Of a DNA stretch of 64,000 nt, positions 21,486 through 32,535 are shown in pieces. The stretch comes from Sinohyriopsis cumingii (taxonomy: Eukaryota; Mollusca; Bivalvia; Unionida; Unionidae). The translations under genes and the position numbers were made by a program. How positions within the stretch are numbered: position 1 is the stretch's first letter; every line of letters begins with the position of its first letter. The notes under the pieces are model-generated. The model worked only from the letters and a program-made list of their open reading frames with translations. It had not been told where the DNA came from and searched no databases. The stretch lies in the NCBI GenBank assembly GCA_028554795.2, contig CM068841.1:22749308-22813307 (forward strand). The letters are read 5' to 3'.

Positions 21486-21563
21486 CTGTACTGAAGCAGA
21501 GGGCTGTGCAACAATTCTGACCCTTTCAGGAGTTTTACCAACACTGGACTGACATCGACTGGC
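21486..21563 (-). CDS. Coding exon 8 of the TROAP-like gene
   Basis: Exactly 26 codons, phase 0 at both ends; acceptor ctattttcag|GCCAGT, donor GTACAG|gtatca. The peptide includes SSVGKTPERVRIVAQPSASV. Because the exon is symmetric (0-0), skipping it would keep the frame, so alternative splicing is possible in principle. Introns 7 and 8 either side are about 8 kb each. Confidence 0.66.
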
Positions 21564-24134
21564 CTGAAAATAGAAAACAAAAGTTGACACTTCCAGTGAC
21601 ACTGCCAAGCAACTCTGTCTTTGATGAATCAATCAGTACAAGTTACAATTTACCACGGGATCTTTACAAACTGTTGGAGTAGTTGACAAAATGACAATTT
21701 CATATTGTTTTAATGTTGCTAAAATTTACACAAACAGGATTAAATATTTTTGCTATGGTTTTGAAAATATGGTCTAATCATGACTTGCAGAATGATTCAT
21801 TTTGAATTTACATTTTGAATTGCCACTAATGCCCGGCACTATGATTACTTATTTGTTCCATCATGATTAGCAATCTTCATTCGATGATATATTTTGAAAC
21901 TGAGTGTTCACATATCATTTGAAAGTAGCAGCTGTTGTGTTGTCAGACTCTGGTTTATTTTGAAGTGGGAAGCCATGTCACTGGATGGCCTTGGGAAGTA
22001 GCAATGTCTGCCATCATTCAATTAATTGCTTATAAAATCTTACATAAATTGACAAATTTTAAAAATTAATTATTGACAATCAAGGCAGAGTTTTATTTAA
22101 TAAGATGGAAACAGTGAGAGAGAAATACAAGGGAAAAAATGGAAAAAGAGAGAGCCTATGGGTCAACAATATAATCTTGATACAATGGAGTAAATATGTT
22201 TGTGTTTGGGTCATGCTAAAATACCTTCATGAATCCAAATGTCCAATATACATGGAAATAATTTACTTAATTTTTTACAGTGGCAGATAGAGTGAAAGAG
22301 ATTGTGTGTGTTTGTTATGGAGCCAATTCTCCAACCACAAGCTTCTGTCACCGTTTACCTGTACTGTTATTAAATTACTTTTTTTTAACTCTTCCTTCAA
22401 ATCAAATTAAGTTTGAGAATGCTAATATATGTGAAACTGTTACAGTAGTACATACATTAATTTAATGAGTAATTATGCCCACATTTCATGAATACGGAAA
22501 TTCTTTACTCTTGCATGCTTATACTATTGTATCAATAACCATATATAAACTTATAGTCATTATTTCTAGGAACCTAGAATCAAATCACAAAGTATAATTT
22601 TAAATAACTAACATTCTGAAGTAACTGGACCATTGACAAGATTTACTCAAACAACAAGTTACATGCAATATTTATTGCTGACTTACACCAGCTATTTTTA
22701 GCATTAGTAAAAAAAGCTGCTGACCTCATAGGATCTGTGCAGACTGTGCCATTAGCTAATGAAGGAGCAAGACAGCTACAAGATTTTTACAAAATTAACT
22801 CTTACCTTATTGATGTTTTGTTTCTTGACTTATCTGTATAATTCTTCATTAAGTTGATGAGCTTACCAAATTCTCTGTTTTGCACAGGAGCATAATTTTG
22901 GGCAGAGATTTTATGTGGGTCGATGCTTATTTGAAATTGTTTATGTTTATGCAGTTAGATAAAGCATTAGCTACCTATTGATCATTTCACTGGAAAAATA
23001 TTTATAGGTTACTGCATTTGTATTGAAAAATATGAACAAGTTTTTCTCAGTAATACTGCACAACCTTATGAGTACAGAATTAGTCAGAGAAAAATGAGTT
23101 CATATTTCCTATACAAATGCCATAACCATTTTATATTATACTCTTTTGGTTTTCTACCCAAGGCTTAATAATAAAAAGAATACACTACAAGAAACAAAGT
23201 AATTTAATTTATGCAGTATTCCAAAATAAATACACAATCATAAATTCGTCAATACACAGTAACAACATTAATGTACACATAGCACTGCCAAGCGACCTTT
23301 GAACTTTGTTGTGTGCTCGACATTAGTTTTAAAAAATTCTTATTTCGGTCTAATTAAAATTAAAATTTTGAGTCATATTGTGAATGAACGTGCATTGAAA
23401 CAACTTTATCAGTTTGTCTGGAATGTATGAATTTTGTTTTTTGTGTGTGATCCAACTCAATTTTGCTTTTCTGCTTGTGATGGACTGGGTTATTTTTATA
23501 GCTGATTTAATGCTATCCAGTGTAGATGTGATTTGAGCAGGGGACTGGCATTGTATCAACTGTACCTCTCTTTTTATTCCATTATTGATTGTTTGGAATC
23601 ATAATGTGCAAAACATTAATTCTCTAAATTGTAATTATCAAAAAGACTCTATGGAATATCACATTCATTTCATTTTGGGTGCAGTAAGGAGAATGTGATT
23701 TCAGTTGGAAATGTAGTTGAATTACATGGGTCATGTCATTCAGATTTATGGAACTAACTAAGAAAGTATATTGTGCGGAAATTCAAGATGCATAAATGTA
23801 AGTATATGTATTATCATTCTTATGACCAGCTACAGAAGACATTTATTTATGTCCTGTCACTTGCATACTTGCTGTTGGAGGGATACCAGCTATGACCTGT
23901 ATGGCTTCTATCGCTAGCCTAATAGTGTATCAAAATAGTTAAAAGGAGAAAATTGCAAAGCAGCTGTTGTGTGAAAGTGCATTTGCCAGCGAAAATGATA
24001 CTTTTTTGTTGTCTTGGCTTATTAGTTCTCATGTTCTTAGTTCCCTACCAAAACCTTCAGCTGCATTTTTTTCTTGAAAACTGACTTTAAAATGGTGAAT
24101 CTCAGATAGATATTCAATAGCACTTGGTCTCATT
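21564..24134. other. Intron 7 sequence, nothing recognised
   Basis: Long AT-rich stretch. No exon compatible with the neighbouring phase, no array, no paired ends seen. Confidence 0.5.
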
Positions 24135-24203
24135 ATGTCTTTTTATGCCCTAGTAAGATGTCTTTTTATGCCCTAGTAAGATGTCTTTTTATGCCCTAGT
24201 AAG
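24135..24203. repeat. Three exact copies of a 23-bp unit
   Basis: atgtctttttatgccctagt followed by aag, three identical tandem copies. Being exact, it is recent. Confidence 0.93.
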
Positions 24204-26361
24204 CACTGGTCATAGTCTGAACAGTTCTATTTGCGAAAAATTATGACTATTTCATCTAAATAACTGTTTAAATGATCAAAATGGTATTTTCAATTACTGT
24301 GTCTTTGTTTGTTAAAGATGTCAAAATTGTAGAAAAGTCACACAGGTACCCATTGATCCTAATGACCATTTTCTTGGATGGCAGATCAAAAGGAAAATAT
24401 ATGCGAACCTAAACTGCTTTGTACAAAGTAAATATATGTCAACCCACCCCACCCCCGCGAAAGGTATGAGCGTAATTATTACTATTATTAATATGAGTGG
24501 CAAAAAGTGCATTCCGAGCATAAAAAGAATACTCGAGATATTACACGCCATAACTACAGAAAACTGTATGAAAAATGTACATTTATTTTGCTATTTACCT
24601 AGATCTGCAGTTAGTTAAAATTCTTGTCACAAGCGGCTAAATCCATGAGTACGAGAATACATACACAAAACAAATGATAAATTATTTACACATAACATTC
24701 ACTTTAACTAGTCTACATCACATGTCTACTTTTGCTGAAAGGTTGCAAAGTCAACAAATTCTAAATGCTGCATTACATCACTGTTGAATTCCTATTTCCA
24801 AATTTTTAAAGCTCTATTGATATGTCCTTTTCCTGATGCAACATTTTCTTTGGTTTAACAAAATACCTCTCCTCTAACAGTTTTTAGTCATATAACATCC
24901 ATGAAGCCCATTCCCTTTAATATTTCGTGCCATGTTTTTTCAATATAGATTGATCTTCTACCTGTGTATCAAACAATAATAAATCTGTGACACATGGTTT
25001 AACATTCAAGAAAGCCATGTTTTCTTGAAAAAGTATCATGTACAATTACTATAAAATGAAATTAAAGAAACTGTTTGATGTACAGAGCCAAATGGTAACA
25101 CATGTCAAAAATATAAGATCAGTAGACAGAGGTCTACGATGGATCAGTGTCACATGACATGAGCCTTGAACTGTACTCGTTTTTCTGTGTCTTGCGTGCT
25201 CCTGATGTTGCCAGATATAATCTTTGATCTGAACTTGGAAACATTTTTTTTTTACATGGATTTAATAGGTACCCTTTAGCTAATTTTATTACCTGGGTAA
25301 TTATGACTGGGCGGGTCCCTGAGTACATGGGTACCTGTTGACATCTTTATTTGCTGTTGACATTGCGAATATCATGTTCACTCAATTGCTTGTTTTGAAA
25401 GTTTCATTTGTGAATCAGTGAACTTGTCCACATCATTAACTTTATCATCTCTACTTTCAAATGGATGAAACAGCTTTTTAGTTCATTCACAAACAAATCT
25501 AATCAACCAACTGCTAAATCATCTACATGAGTCCACATGGTTTGTTTACAAAGTAGTTCCTAATACATGATACTATTTTTAGACAAGTGTCTGCAGAATG
25601 AGGCTGTGGAGTATGGAAAAATACTGCACATGTATGACATAGTAAAGTCAAAAAAGAATAAAAATGAGCATAAAATAAGACTTGTTACTGAACACTTTAA
25701 GCAATCATAGACTTGTGCTCTCACTCAACAGAAGCTCAAATATATTGCCCAGACTAACTGCCAGTCTAGTTTTCCTTGGACTTTTCTTACCCCATATTAA
25801 ATGTTTGGACAGATTTCTTTTGATTGTTGTTGAAATGTGGATGGCTAATCCAAAGCATATTTTTATTTTTTATTTTGTTTTACAAATGTATATTTCAACT
25901 TGTTAGTTCTTCTTTTTATTATATATTCAGGACTTTTTATAACAGCTGGAAGACGGCAAATTTTGTCATCTGTTTTGCTGCCTTTTGCTGGCTGTTTGAC
26001 GTCAAAGAGGTATATTTCATAAAATCAAGTGTGAAAAAATGATAAAATGCTTGCCTGAATAGCTGTCTGATTTTCATTAACAGCCAACCACTGCGAATAT
26101 CATAGAAAACCCTGTATAATTACATTATATCTTTACTTGTAATAAAAAGGGGAATAACTCTTAAAATGCTGATCATAAAGATTCAATTTTTAAAGGATAC
26201 ATTGTTTAGTCATTGCTACAAAAGCATACCAAGTTTACAAGCATTCTGGGGATATTAGGTGAACAAAGTGAGATGAATGGACAAAATGACTCCAATATAA
26301 ATACCCAACTTTGTTTGCAGGGGGATAAATTAGCTCTACAGGGTCTGACTGCAGGTTTGGG
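24204..26361. other. Intron 7 sequence, nothing recognised
   Basis: No supported exon or repeat. Confidence 0.5.
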
Positions 26362-26595
26362 TTTTTGTCAGGTTTAACATCAATTTTCTGCACATAATAT
26401 ATGGCCTCTAGTATATTTGATGGAGGAAGAACCCAGAAAGAACCACTGACCATTAGGAAGTTACTGGCAAGCTTTCTCACATACCCATGTTGGTTGAGCT
26501 GAGTCTGGAACTCACACCTCACATGGACAGATGTGAGATGTGTGAGTGATATGCAAAGGCAAACACCTTAGACTACTTAACCATCCTGGGTCCAA
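26362..26595 (-). mobile_element. SINE family B, copy 2, source of the adjacent satellite
   Basis: Minus-oriented and near full length: tail side aggtttaacatcaattttct, body ggaggaagaacccagaaaga, gcaagctttctcacataccc, B-box relic (gagtctggaactcacacctc) and A-box side ccttagactacttaaccatcctgggtcc. The head runs directly into the 64-bp array. Confidence 0.85.
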
Positions 26596-27366
26596 GACAA
26601 CAGGACAATCTGTATACAAAGGCAAATGCCTTAGACCACTTAATCATCCTGGGTCCTCAGACTACTGGACAATCTGTATACAAAGGCAAATACCTTAGAC
26701 CACTTAGCTATCCTGGGTCCTCAGACAACAGGAAAATCTGTATACAAAGGCAAACACCTTAGACCACTTAGCCATCCTGGGTCCTCAGACTACAGGACAA
26801 TCAGTATACAAAGGCAAACACCTTAGACCACTTAGCTATCCTGGATCCTCAGACTACAGGACAATCTGTATGCAAAGGCAAACACCTTAGACCACTTAGC
26901 CATCCTGGGTCCTCAGACTACAGGACAATCTGTATACAAAGGCAAACACCTTAGACCACTTAGCCATCCTGGGTCCTCAGAACACAGGACAATATGTATA
27001 CAAAGGCAAACACCTTAACCACTTAGCCATCCTGGGTCCTCAGACTACAGGACAATCTGTATACAAAGGCAAACACCTTAGACCACTTAGCCATCCTGGG
27101 TCCTCAGAACACAGGACAATATGTATACAAAGGCAAACACCTTAACCACTTAGCCATCCTGGGTCCTTAGAACACAGGACAATATGTATACAAAGGCAAA
27201 CACCTTAGACCACTTAACCATCCTGGGTCCTCAGGCTACAAGACAATCTGTATACAAAGGCAAACACCTTAGACCACTTAGCCATCCTGGGTCCTCAGAA
27301 CACAGGACAATATGTATACAAAGGCAAACACCTTAGACCACTTAACCATCCTGGGTCCTCAGACTA
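26558..27366. repeat. 64-bp satellite built from a SINE B head, about 12-13 copies
   Basis: Unit: acaaaggcaaacaccttaga, ccacttagccatcctgggtc, ctcagactacaggacaatct, gtat (64 bp; e.g. starts at 26616 and 26680). The first part is the tRNA-like end of SINE B. On the minus strand each unit carries TGGCTAAGTGG, which fits the polymerase III A-box consensus. Some units have a 2-nt deletion (ccttaaccactt), and alternating actacagg/aacacagg variants suggest duplication of unit pairs. Confidence 0.94.
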
Positions 27367-27697
27367 CATGTGTACTTCCAGCCCATATGCACCTACACAT
27401 TTTATGACTCACACAGGACAAAGCCTACATGTAGAACCACAGCCAAAAATGTGGGTTAGTAAAATGATACTATTTATAACAGTGTTGCTTCTGTTTGATT
27501 CACATCATGTCTTTTGCCACTAAAGATGTCAAGTGGGGTCTGCTTGGTTCAGCTTTCCTAATAACATGTAATTAGAATCTTCCATTGAAGTCAATGTGGG
27601 CAAGATCCTTCATTTCATTTTTTGTGATTTTATGAATATACCTTCAAAACTTTTTTTGCTGGGGTCTATAATCAGCACAACAGGGTCCAAACTATGT

Positions 27698-28457
27698 CAG
27701 ACCTGCCAAGTCCATCTCAGTAAGGCAGTTGATTTTTTTCCATAAGATTGACCAGTTTTCAGTAAGGTGTAACAAAATATCAACAACTGCTACTGTAAAG
27801 CTGGAAAATGTTATTATAAGTTTGACGCATTGACAATAAACATTATGTTCAACTGAAAAGTTTGTAAAGTTTGTGTAGACTTTATTTACCACCAGTACAG
27901 TTTGCACAATCTCTAGTTCCAAACCATATGCAGCTCAATGGCTTGTTGCTATCTCACAACTTTACATAATTCTTGGAAATTCTTTTCAATTTCACACGAT
28001 GAAGGCAATCATATCTCCCACCATGAGACATACTCAAATTGGCACATGATGTCCAGTAAACATAATTGTGTCCTTTCCAGCTTTTATTCACAAGAATCTG
28101 AATACTCCTTTTTATTCTTCAAAGCTTATTTTCCCTTTCATCTTAATCATGCATCGCTTTCTGGATGCCATTTTTAAAAATTCTATAATCAACAGTCTCA
28201 TAATGCAGATGCTTCACATGAACAAATAGGTGCAGTTTAAGAGTCTGGGGTGCTACTGTACAGTTAGTCTGGTTCCCTGACTAATTTCACTAATTTTAAG
28301 ATGAAACATGGATCCAAATAAAACATGGATGAACCAATTATCTGGATGTTTTGGCAATGATCATTTTTCCATAGGTTTGGCTAGTATGCCGTAAGACCAT
28401 ATTTTAAGGGTAATTTTCATAAGACTTATGTCAAAATCATAAGAGTTGACAGGTCTG
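27698..28457 (-). mobile_element. hAT-type MITE family E, copy 1 (760 bp)
   Basis: Inverted ends CAGACCTGCCAA (left) and CAGACCTGTCAA (right, inverted), flanked by direct CTATGT repeats (27692-27697 and 28458-28463). The interior shares long blocks, inverted, with 49276-49870 (e.g. aacattatgttcaactgaaa). There is no transposase. The CAG start and 6-8 bp duplication suggest hAT mobilisation. The 27367-27697 stretch before it holds nothing recognised. Confidence 0.8.
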
Positions 28458-28495
28458 CTATGTGTATACAAATTCTGTATGTGCACTGTCAGTTC

Positions 28496-28735
28496 TTGTT
28501 GTGGGTTTAACACCATTTTTCAGTACATGATAGGTTGAACATGGTGGCCAGTATATTCAGTGGAGGAAGATCCTAGGAAAACCCTGGAAAGAACCAACAA
28601 TCCATGGGAAGCTACTGGCAAGCTTTTTCACATACCCACGTTGGCTGAGATCAAATCTTGAACCCACTCAAAGGTGAGATGTCAGTGATCTGTAAAGGTG
28701 AGCACCTTGAGCACTAATGCACCCAGAGGCACTGC
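28496..28735 (-). mobile_element. SINE family B, copy 3
   Basis: gggtttaacaccatttttca, then ggaggaagatcctaggaaaa, gcaagctttttcacataccc, and a right-end head with gtgagcaccttgagcactaa. Near full length, diverged. Confidence 0.85.
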
Positions 28736-29289
28736 CAGTACATATGCACCTACATGTACATGTGGACCAGCAGTACATGTGACACACAGGACAAAGCCTA
28801 TATATGGAACCACATCAAACCATGTAGGCCAGTAGAAAGATACTCTAATTAATCAGCATAATGCCTTTTGTCACTAAAAGCGTCAAGTGGGGTCTGCTTG
28901 GTTCAGCATTACTGACACAAAGTTGACATAAAATATTGGAATATTCCTTTGAGGTAATTGTGGGGAAAATCCATATGTCACTGAGACTTTACGAGATGTT
29001 AACATTATTCTTGTGTATTCCATAATATCAGTGAAGTTTCTGAGAAGAAATATAGATGGGGATGAAGAAAATAAAATTAGGGGAGGGGAGTAAATCTGGA
29101 CCAAAAAGGACTCAAGTCAGGAGTAGATTAAATATTAACATTAACTGAGATATTTATGAAAATAAGATGGTCCATTTATAAATGATGATTAGTTGTTAAC
29201 CTATCAAGTACATGAGGATTATGGATTTAAGAAAATACCTTTAAATAAGTTACCTTTAAACCTTTACATAACATCACCAGTTGATGCTT

Positions 29290-29525
29290 TGGGTTTAACA
29301 CCATTTTTCAGCACATGAGAGGCTATCCATAGTTGCCAGTATATCTGCTGGAGGAAGAACTAGTAAAAATCCCAGGAAGAACCACCATCCCATTGGAAGT
29401 TACTGGCAAGCTTTTCCACATACATACACTTACTGAGCCTGAGACTCAGACCCACAAAGACTGGCGTGATGTGCCATTGATCTGTAAAAGCGAGTGCCTT
29501 AGACCACTCGGCCACCTGGGGCCTG
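29290..29525 (-). mobile_element. SINE family B, copy 4 (best-preserved head)
   Basis: Near full length. Read on the minus strand it opens GGCCCCAGGTGGCCGAGTGG: A box TGGCCGAGTGG, then TCTAAGGCACTCGC and a B-box-like GGGTCTGAGTC at about 29447-29457, spacing typical of a Leu/Ser-type tRNA head. The tail side is gggtttaacaccatttttca. This identifies family B as tRNA-derived. Confidence 0.88.
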
Positions 29526-29713
29526 ACCATCAGCAGTAGTTATGGAATCAGATTACCATCGAAAGGCAAAGGAGATCTGTATTTGAGGTTGGGAGTAGAA
29601 CATTAAAATGGTTACTAAGATAGTAAATTTATGTTTTACTTGCCAAGTCCTACAAACTCAGTTACCATGTGGAAAATCATGACCATAAGTTAAATGCATA
29701 ATGTACAACTTAC
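29526..29713. other. Short intron 7 remnant next to exon 7
   Basis: Non-repetitive sequence leading to the exon 7 donor. Confidence 0.5.
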
Positions 29714-29868
29714 CATGGAGTTTGCAACTGGGGTTTGTGTTGGTGTTGTTGGATTGGTGATTCCTGGTGTCTTCAAACTGACTTGGTAAATCGAGTTTCT
29801 GTCTCGAATTGTTGTGCGATTAAAGGGAGAGTAGGCTCTGGATGGGAATCCTGTGTAGGATTTTTTTC
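29714..29868 (-). CDS. Coding exon 7 of the TROAP-like gene
   Basis: Two bases plus 51 codons; acceptor tttattgcag|GAAAAA, donor TCCATG|gtaagt. The Gly codon is split between exons 6 and 7. The peptide is low-complexity and phosphosite-rich: FPSRAYSPFNRTTIRDRNSI, then SLKTPGITNPTTPTQTPVAN. Three TP sites and one SP site fit a CDK substrate. TQTPV also occurs in NuSAP as I recall, so this exon alone does not separate the two families. Confidence 0.72.
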
Positions 29869-30099
29869 CTGCAATAAATACATATAAATATAATTAAAGA
29901 ATACAAAACATATGACGAATAACAATCCTTTCAAGTGCATTGGATCCAGGAAGGGATCACATGTGTCAGGGATTGATTAAGATAATTGCAATAAACTGAC
30001 AAAACAGTGCAAAACTATTATCTAGCTAGCCTGAGCGCTTCTGACTCTTTAATGAGTCTTTTCAGAGGCAAATACAAAACATAGACAAGACAAACAAAT

Positions 30100-30221
30100 A
30101 AAACAGAAAAACGGTTATGTTTGTTAAACTTTACATGGCTGTTTCTACAGGAATTTATTTAAAAGCTTGAATTCCTGTAGAAACAGCCATGTAAAGTTTC
30201 ATAAACATAACCGTTTTTCTG

Positions 30222-30226
<5 letters not shown>
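30100..30226. repeat. Long inverted repeat (hairpin), arms about 57 bp
   Basis: The left arm starts aaaacagaaaaacggttatg and runs to ggctgtttctacaggaattt. The right arm is its inverse with about three or four mismatches, beginning gaattcctgtagaaacagcc. The loop is about 11 nt (atttaaaagctt-type). A (TA)n tract follows at once (30226-30304). It could be a foldback element end or a transcribed hairpin. Confidence 0.88.

Positions 30227-30304
<78 letters not shown>
30226..30304. repeat. (TA)n microsatellite
   Basis: About 39 TA dinucleotides continuing into (GA)n and (GT)n before SINE A copy 5. Confidence 0.97.
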
Positions 30305-30307
<3 letters not shown>

Positions 30308-30321
30308 AGAGAGAGAGAGTG

Positions 30322-30632
30322 AGTGTGTGTGTGTGATTTGGATTTTTAACATAGCTTTAACAATTTTTCAGTCATATTGCCACAGTGTCTGCAGTGTGGC
30401 AGTTTATAGTGATGTCTAGCACTGGGGTATCATGTAGCATGACGTCCCACCCAGTCACATTATCCTGACACCTGGCTGACCAGTCCTAACACAAACCTCT
30501 TAATGCTGAGTGCCGAGCAAGGCAAATGTTAGTACCATTTTTATAAGTCTTTGGTATGACTCGGCTGGAGATCGAATCCATGACCTCCCACATCTGAGGC
30601 GGACGCTCTAACCACTAGGCCACCAGAGCAGT
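30322..30632 (-). mobile_element. SINE family A, copy 5
   Basis: (GT)n then gatttggatttttaacatag; the head at the right has ggagatcgaatccatgacct and ctctaaccactaggccacca. Flanked on both sides by TATA(A)GAGAGAGAGAG, probably a target duplication within a GA microsatellite. A short internal deletion removes the ccgcaggc-type block. Confidence 0.92.
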
Positions 30633-30658
30633 ATAGAGAGAGAGAGAGAGAGAGAGAG

Positions 30659-31538
30659 TGAAAGAGAGAGATGCATAAACAGATGGCTAGAATAATGATA
30701 CTAAATTAGAGATTAATTAATAGCTGTGAACAAAATTTACTTAACATACTATACACCAAGAAATATTACATATTATACATTAGATAAAAAAAATTTAAGA
30801 ACACACATTCTCTCCAATGTACTGCTATGTAAAAGCACAGCCCATTCAATGAAAAGCAGAGAATTGTTTTAAAATAGTTAACCAATAGCTAGGTTTGCAA
30901 TAATCTTTGCAATTGTTGATTTTAATGTGGAAGGAATGATAGAAATAGTCCAACAATACTCTGACTGATGTGAGTAAACTTTTATCAAATTGTATGTCAT
31001 TCTCCAAACTTAAAAGGGCCTGTTTCACAGATCTTTGACCCAAAAGTGATAAACATATTTTTCAACAAAAAGTACACTAACATGAACTTTTATTCAAGAC
31101 TTGCTTATATTCAGGTTGTGGGATATAGTCTGTATAACTTTCAGAAATACTGCCAAAATTAATCATACACGAATACATTAGACATGCTCTTTTCTTGACC
31201 CAGTTTAGTACATGGCCGCCAGTATAAAAGTCCATAGTAATCTATAATTTTCGTCAGGCAGTTTCTTGATGACAGTTAAGGTGAAGAGTATTAAATAATC
31301 AGGATTAAATAGACCTTGGTTAAGGAAATTAGTGTTACATTTTAAAACAGCAATTTATATTCAATTTAAAAAGAGTAAACATGTACACAAGACCTTTATG
31401 ACTTTTGCTATAAATAATTAAAATTGTGAGACTTAGTAAACACAATAAGATCTTTATCATCAAAACTAGCAGTAAAATCAAATTAATTATACAAGGTTTC
31501 ATGTTTTTAAATCTGTAAAATGTTACATCATCACCTAC
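30659..31538. other. Intron 6 sequence, nothing recognised
   Basis: No supported exon or element between the GA tract and exon 6. Confidence 0.5.
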
Positions 31539-31677
31539 CAGCTGATGGTGTTTCCTCTGGTCGTTGTCGTTTAGCTTTATAGTCAATTGTTGAGAAACGC
31601 TGCAGGTACTCATCACAGGCAAGCTTAAAAGACTCCCTGACATTTTTAGGAGCGCAGTAAATGGAATTTCGTTGATG
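31539..31677 (-). CDS. Coding exon 6 of the TROAP-like gene
   Basis: Forty-six codons plus one base; acceptor ttttctcag|CATCAA, donor CAGCTG|gtaggt (strong). The peptide begins HQRNSIYCAPKNVRESFKLA, continues CDEYLQRFSTIDYKAKRQRP and ends EETPSA. The RNSIYCAPK block is another short stretch reminiscent of tastin (a SAYLAPRTP-like motif, recalled). It is predicted mostly helical in the middle with a basic tail. Confidence 0.72.
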
Positions 31678-32124
31678 CTGAGAAAATAAAACAAACCCAA
31701 CATATTCAGTCAAACTAGTCCTAATAGTTACCTCATTTCCCCCTGGCAAATTTCCTATATACATGTCCTGTATTTAATGGTCACTTGCCTTCTGCGGGCA
31801 GTGGCCAGGTGTTTCTTTACTAATAGTGGTTTTTCCCTCCCTTTAGTGGCTGCAACTTAAACTCTTGTTTGATGTGCAATGCATTGTTTAGATTAAGACA
31901 TATCAAGTGAATTTATGTGCTAACATTTCATATCTCACTTATACTCACTGTACTCGAGCTACAGTATCATTCTATCTGGTTTTTAACCTTAAAGGAGAAG
32001 GTTGAAGCAATTCATTTGTTGGAATGTGGGAAAAGTAGTTGTGTAGTCACATCAGAAATGGGAAATGGGTGACATCAGATCCCAGGGATTATGAAGCATA
32101 AGTGACAAGTACTGTATAAACTTA

Positions 32125-32535
32125 CATGGTTCCAATGCTTTTCTAAATATAAATTTTCAGGTCTTTTCCAGGTTTTATCAAAGATAAAATTAATTTTTTC
32201 AAGGTTAACATATGACCATTACTGAATGGAATTAACAAATATTTTGGATTATAAAACATGCATTTTCCAAATCTGAAGATGTTTCTCTTTCAAGACTCTC
32301 CAAAACATATGTCGGAAAAGATCATTTATAAAATCACAAAATGAGTCACACGAAACAAATCTGACTATATTCCTATAAATTGGCATTCAAAGCCATGTCA
32401 CTTAAAGCCATTTCAATGTACAGAATACAAATTCTAACTTTACTTTGCTGACCTACATTATATTGCTATATGGAAACAACATAATGAGCATAAATTATTT
32501 TGTTTTCTTTCAAACCTTTAATTCTAAAGAATTCT
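32125..32535. mobile_element. hAT-type MITE family D, copy 1 (one end missing)
   Basis: It starts catggttccaatgcttttct and shares over 300 bp with 41731-42223, e.g. attaattttttcaaggttaa/ttcaaggttcacatatggcc, tactgaatggaattaa and tcaagactctccaaaa. Its right terminus is not recognisable. Confidence 0.75.

Noticed and set aside
31335..31703. 122-codon minus-strand frame around exon 6
   Set aside because: It overlaps exon 6 in another phase and runs into AT-rich intron; the exon 6 phase is fixed by its neighbours.
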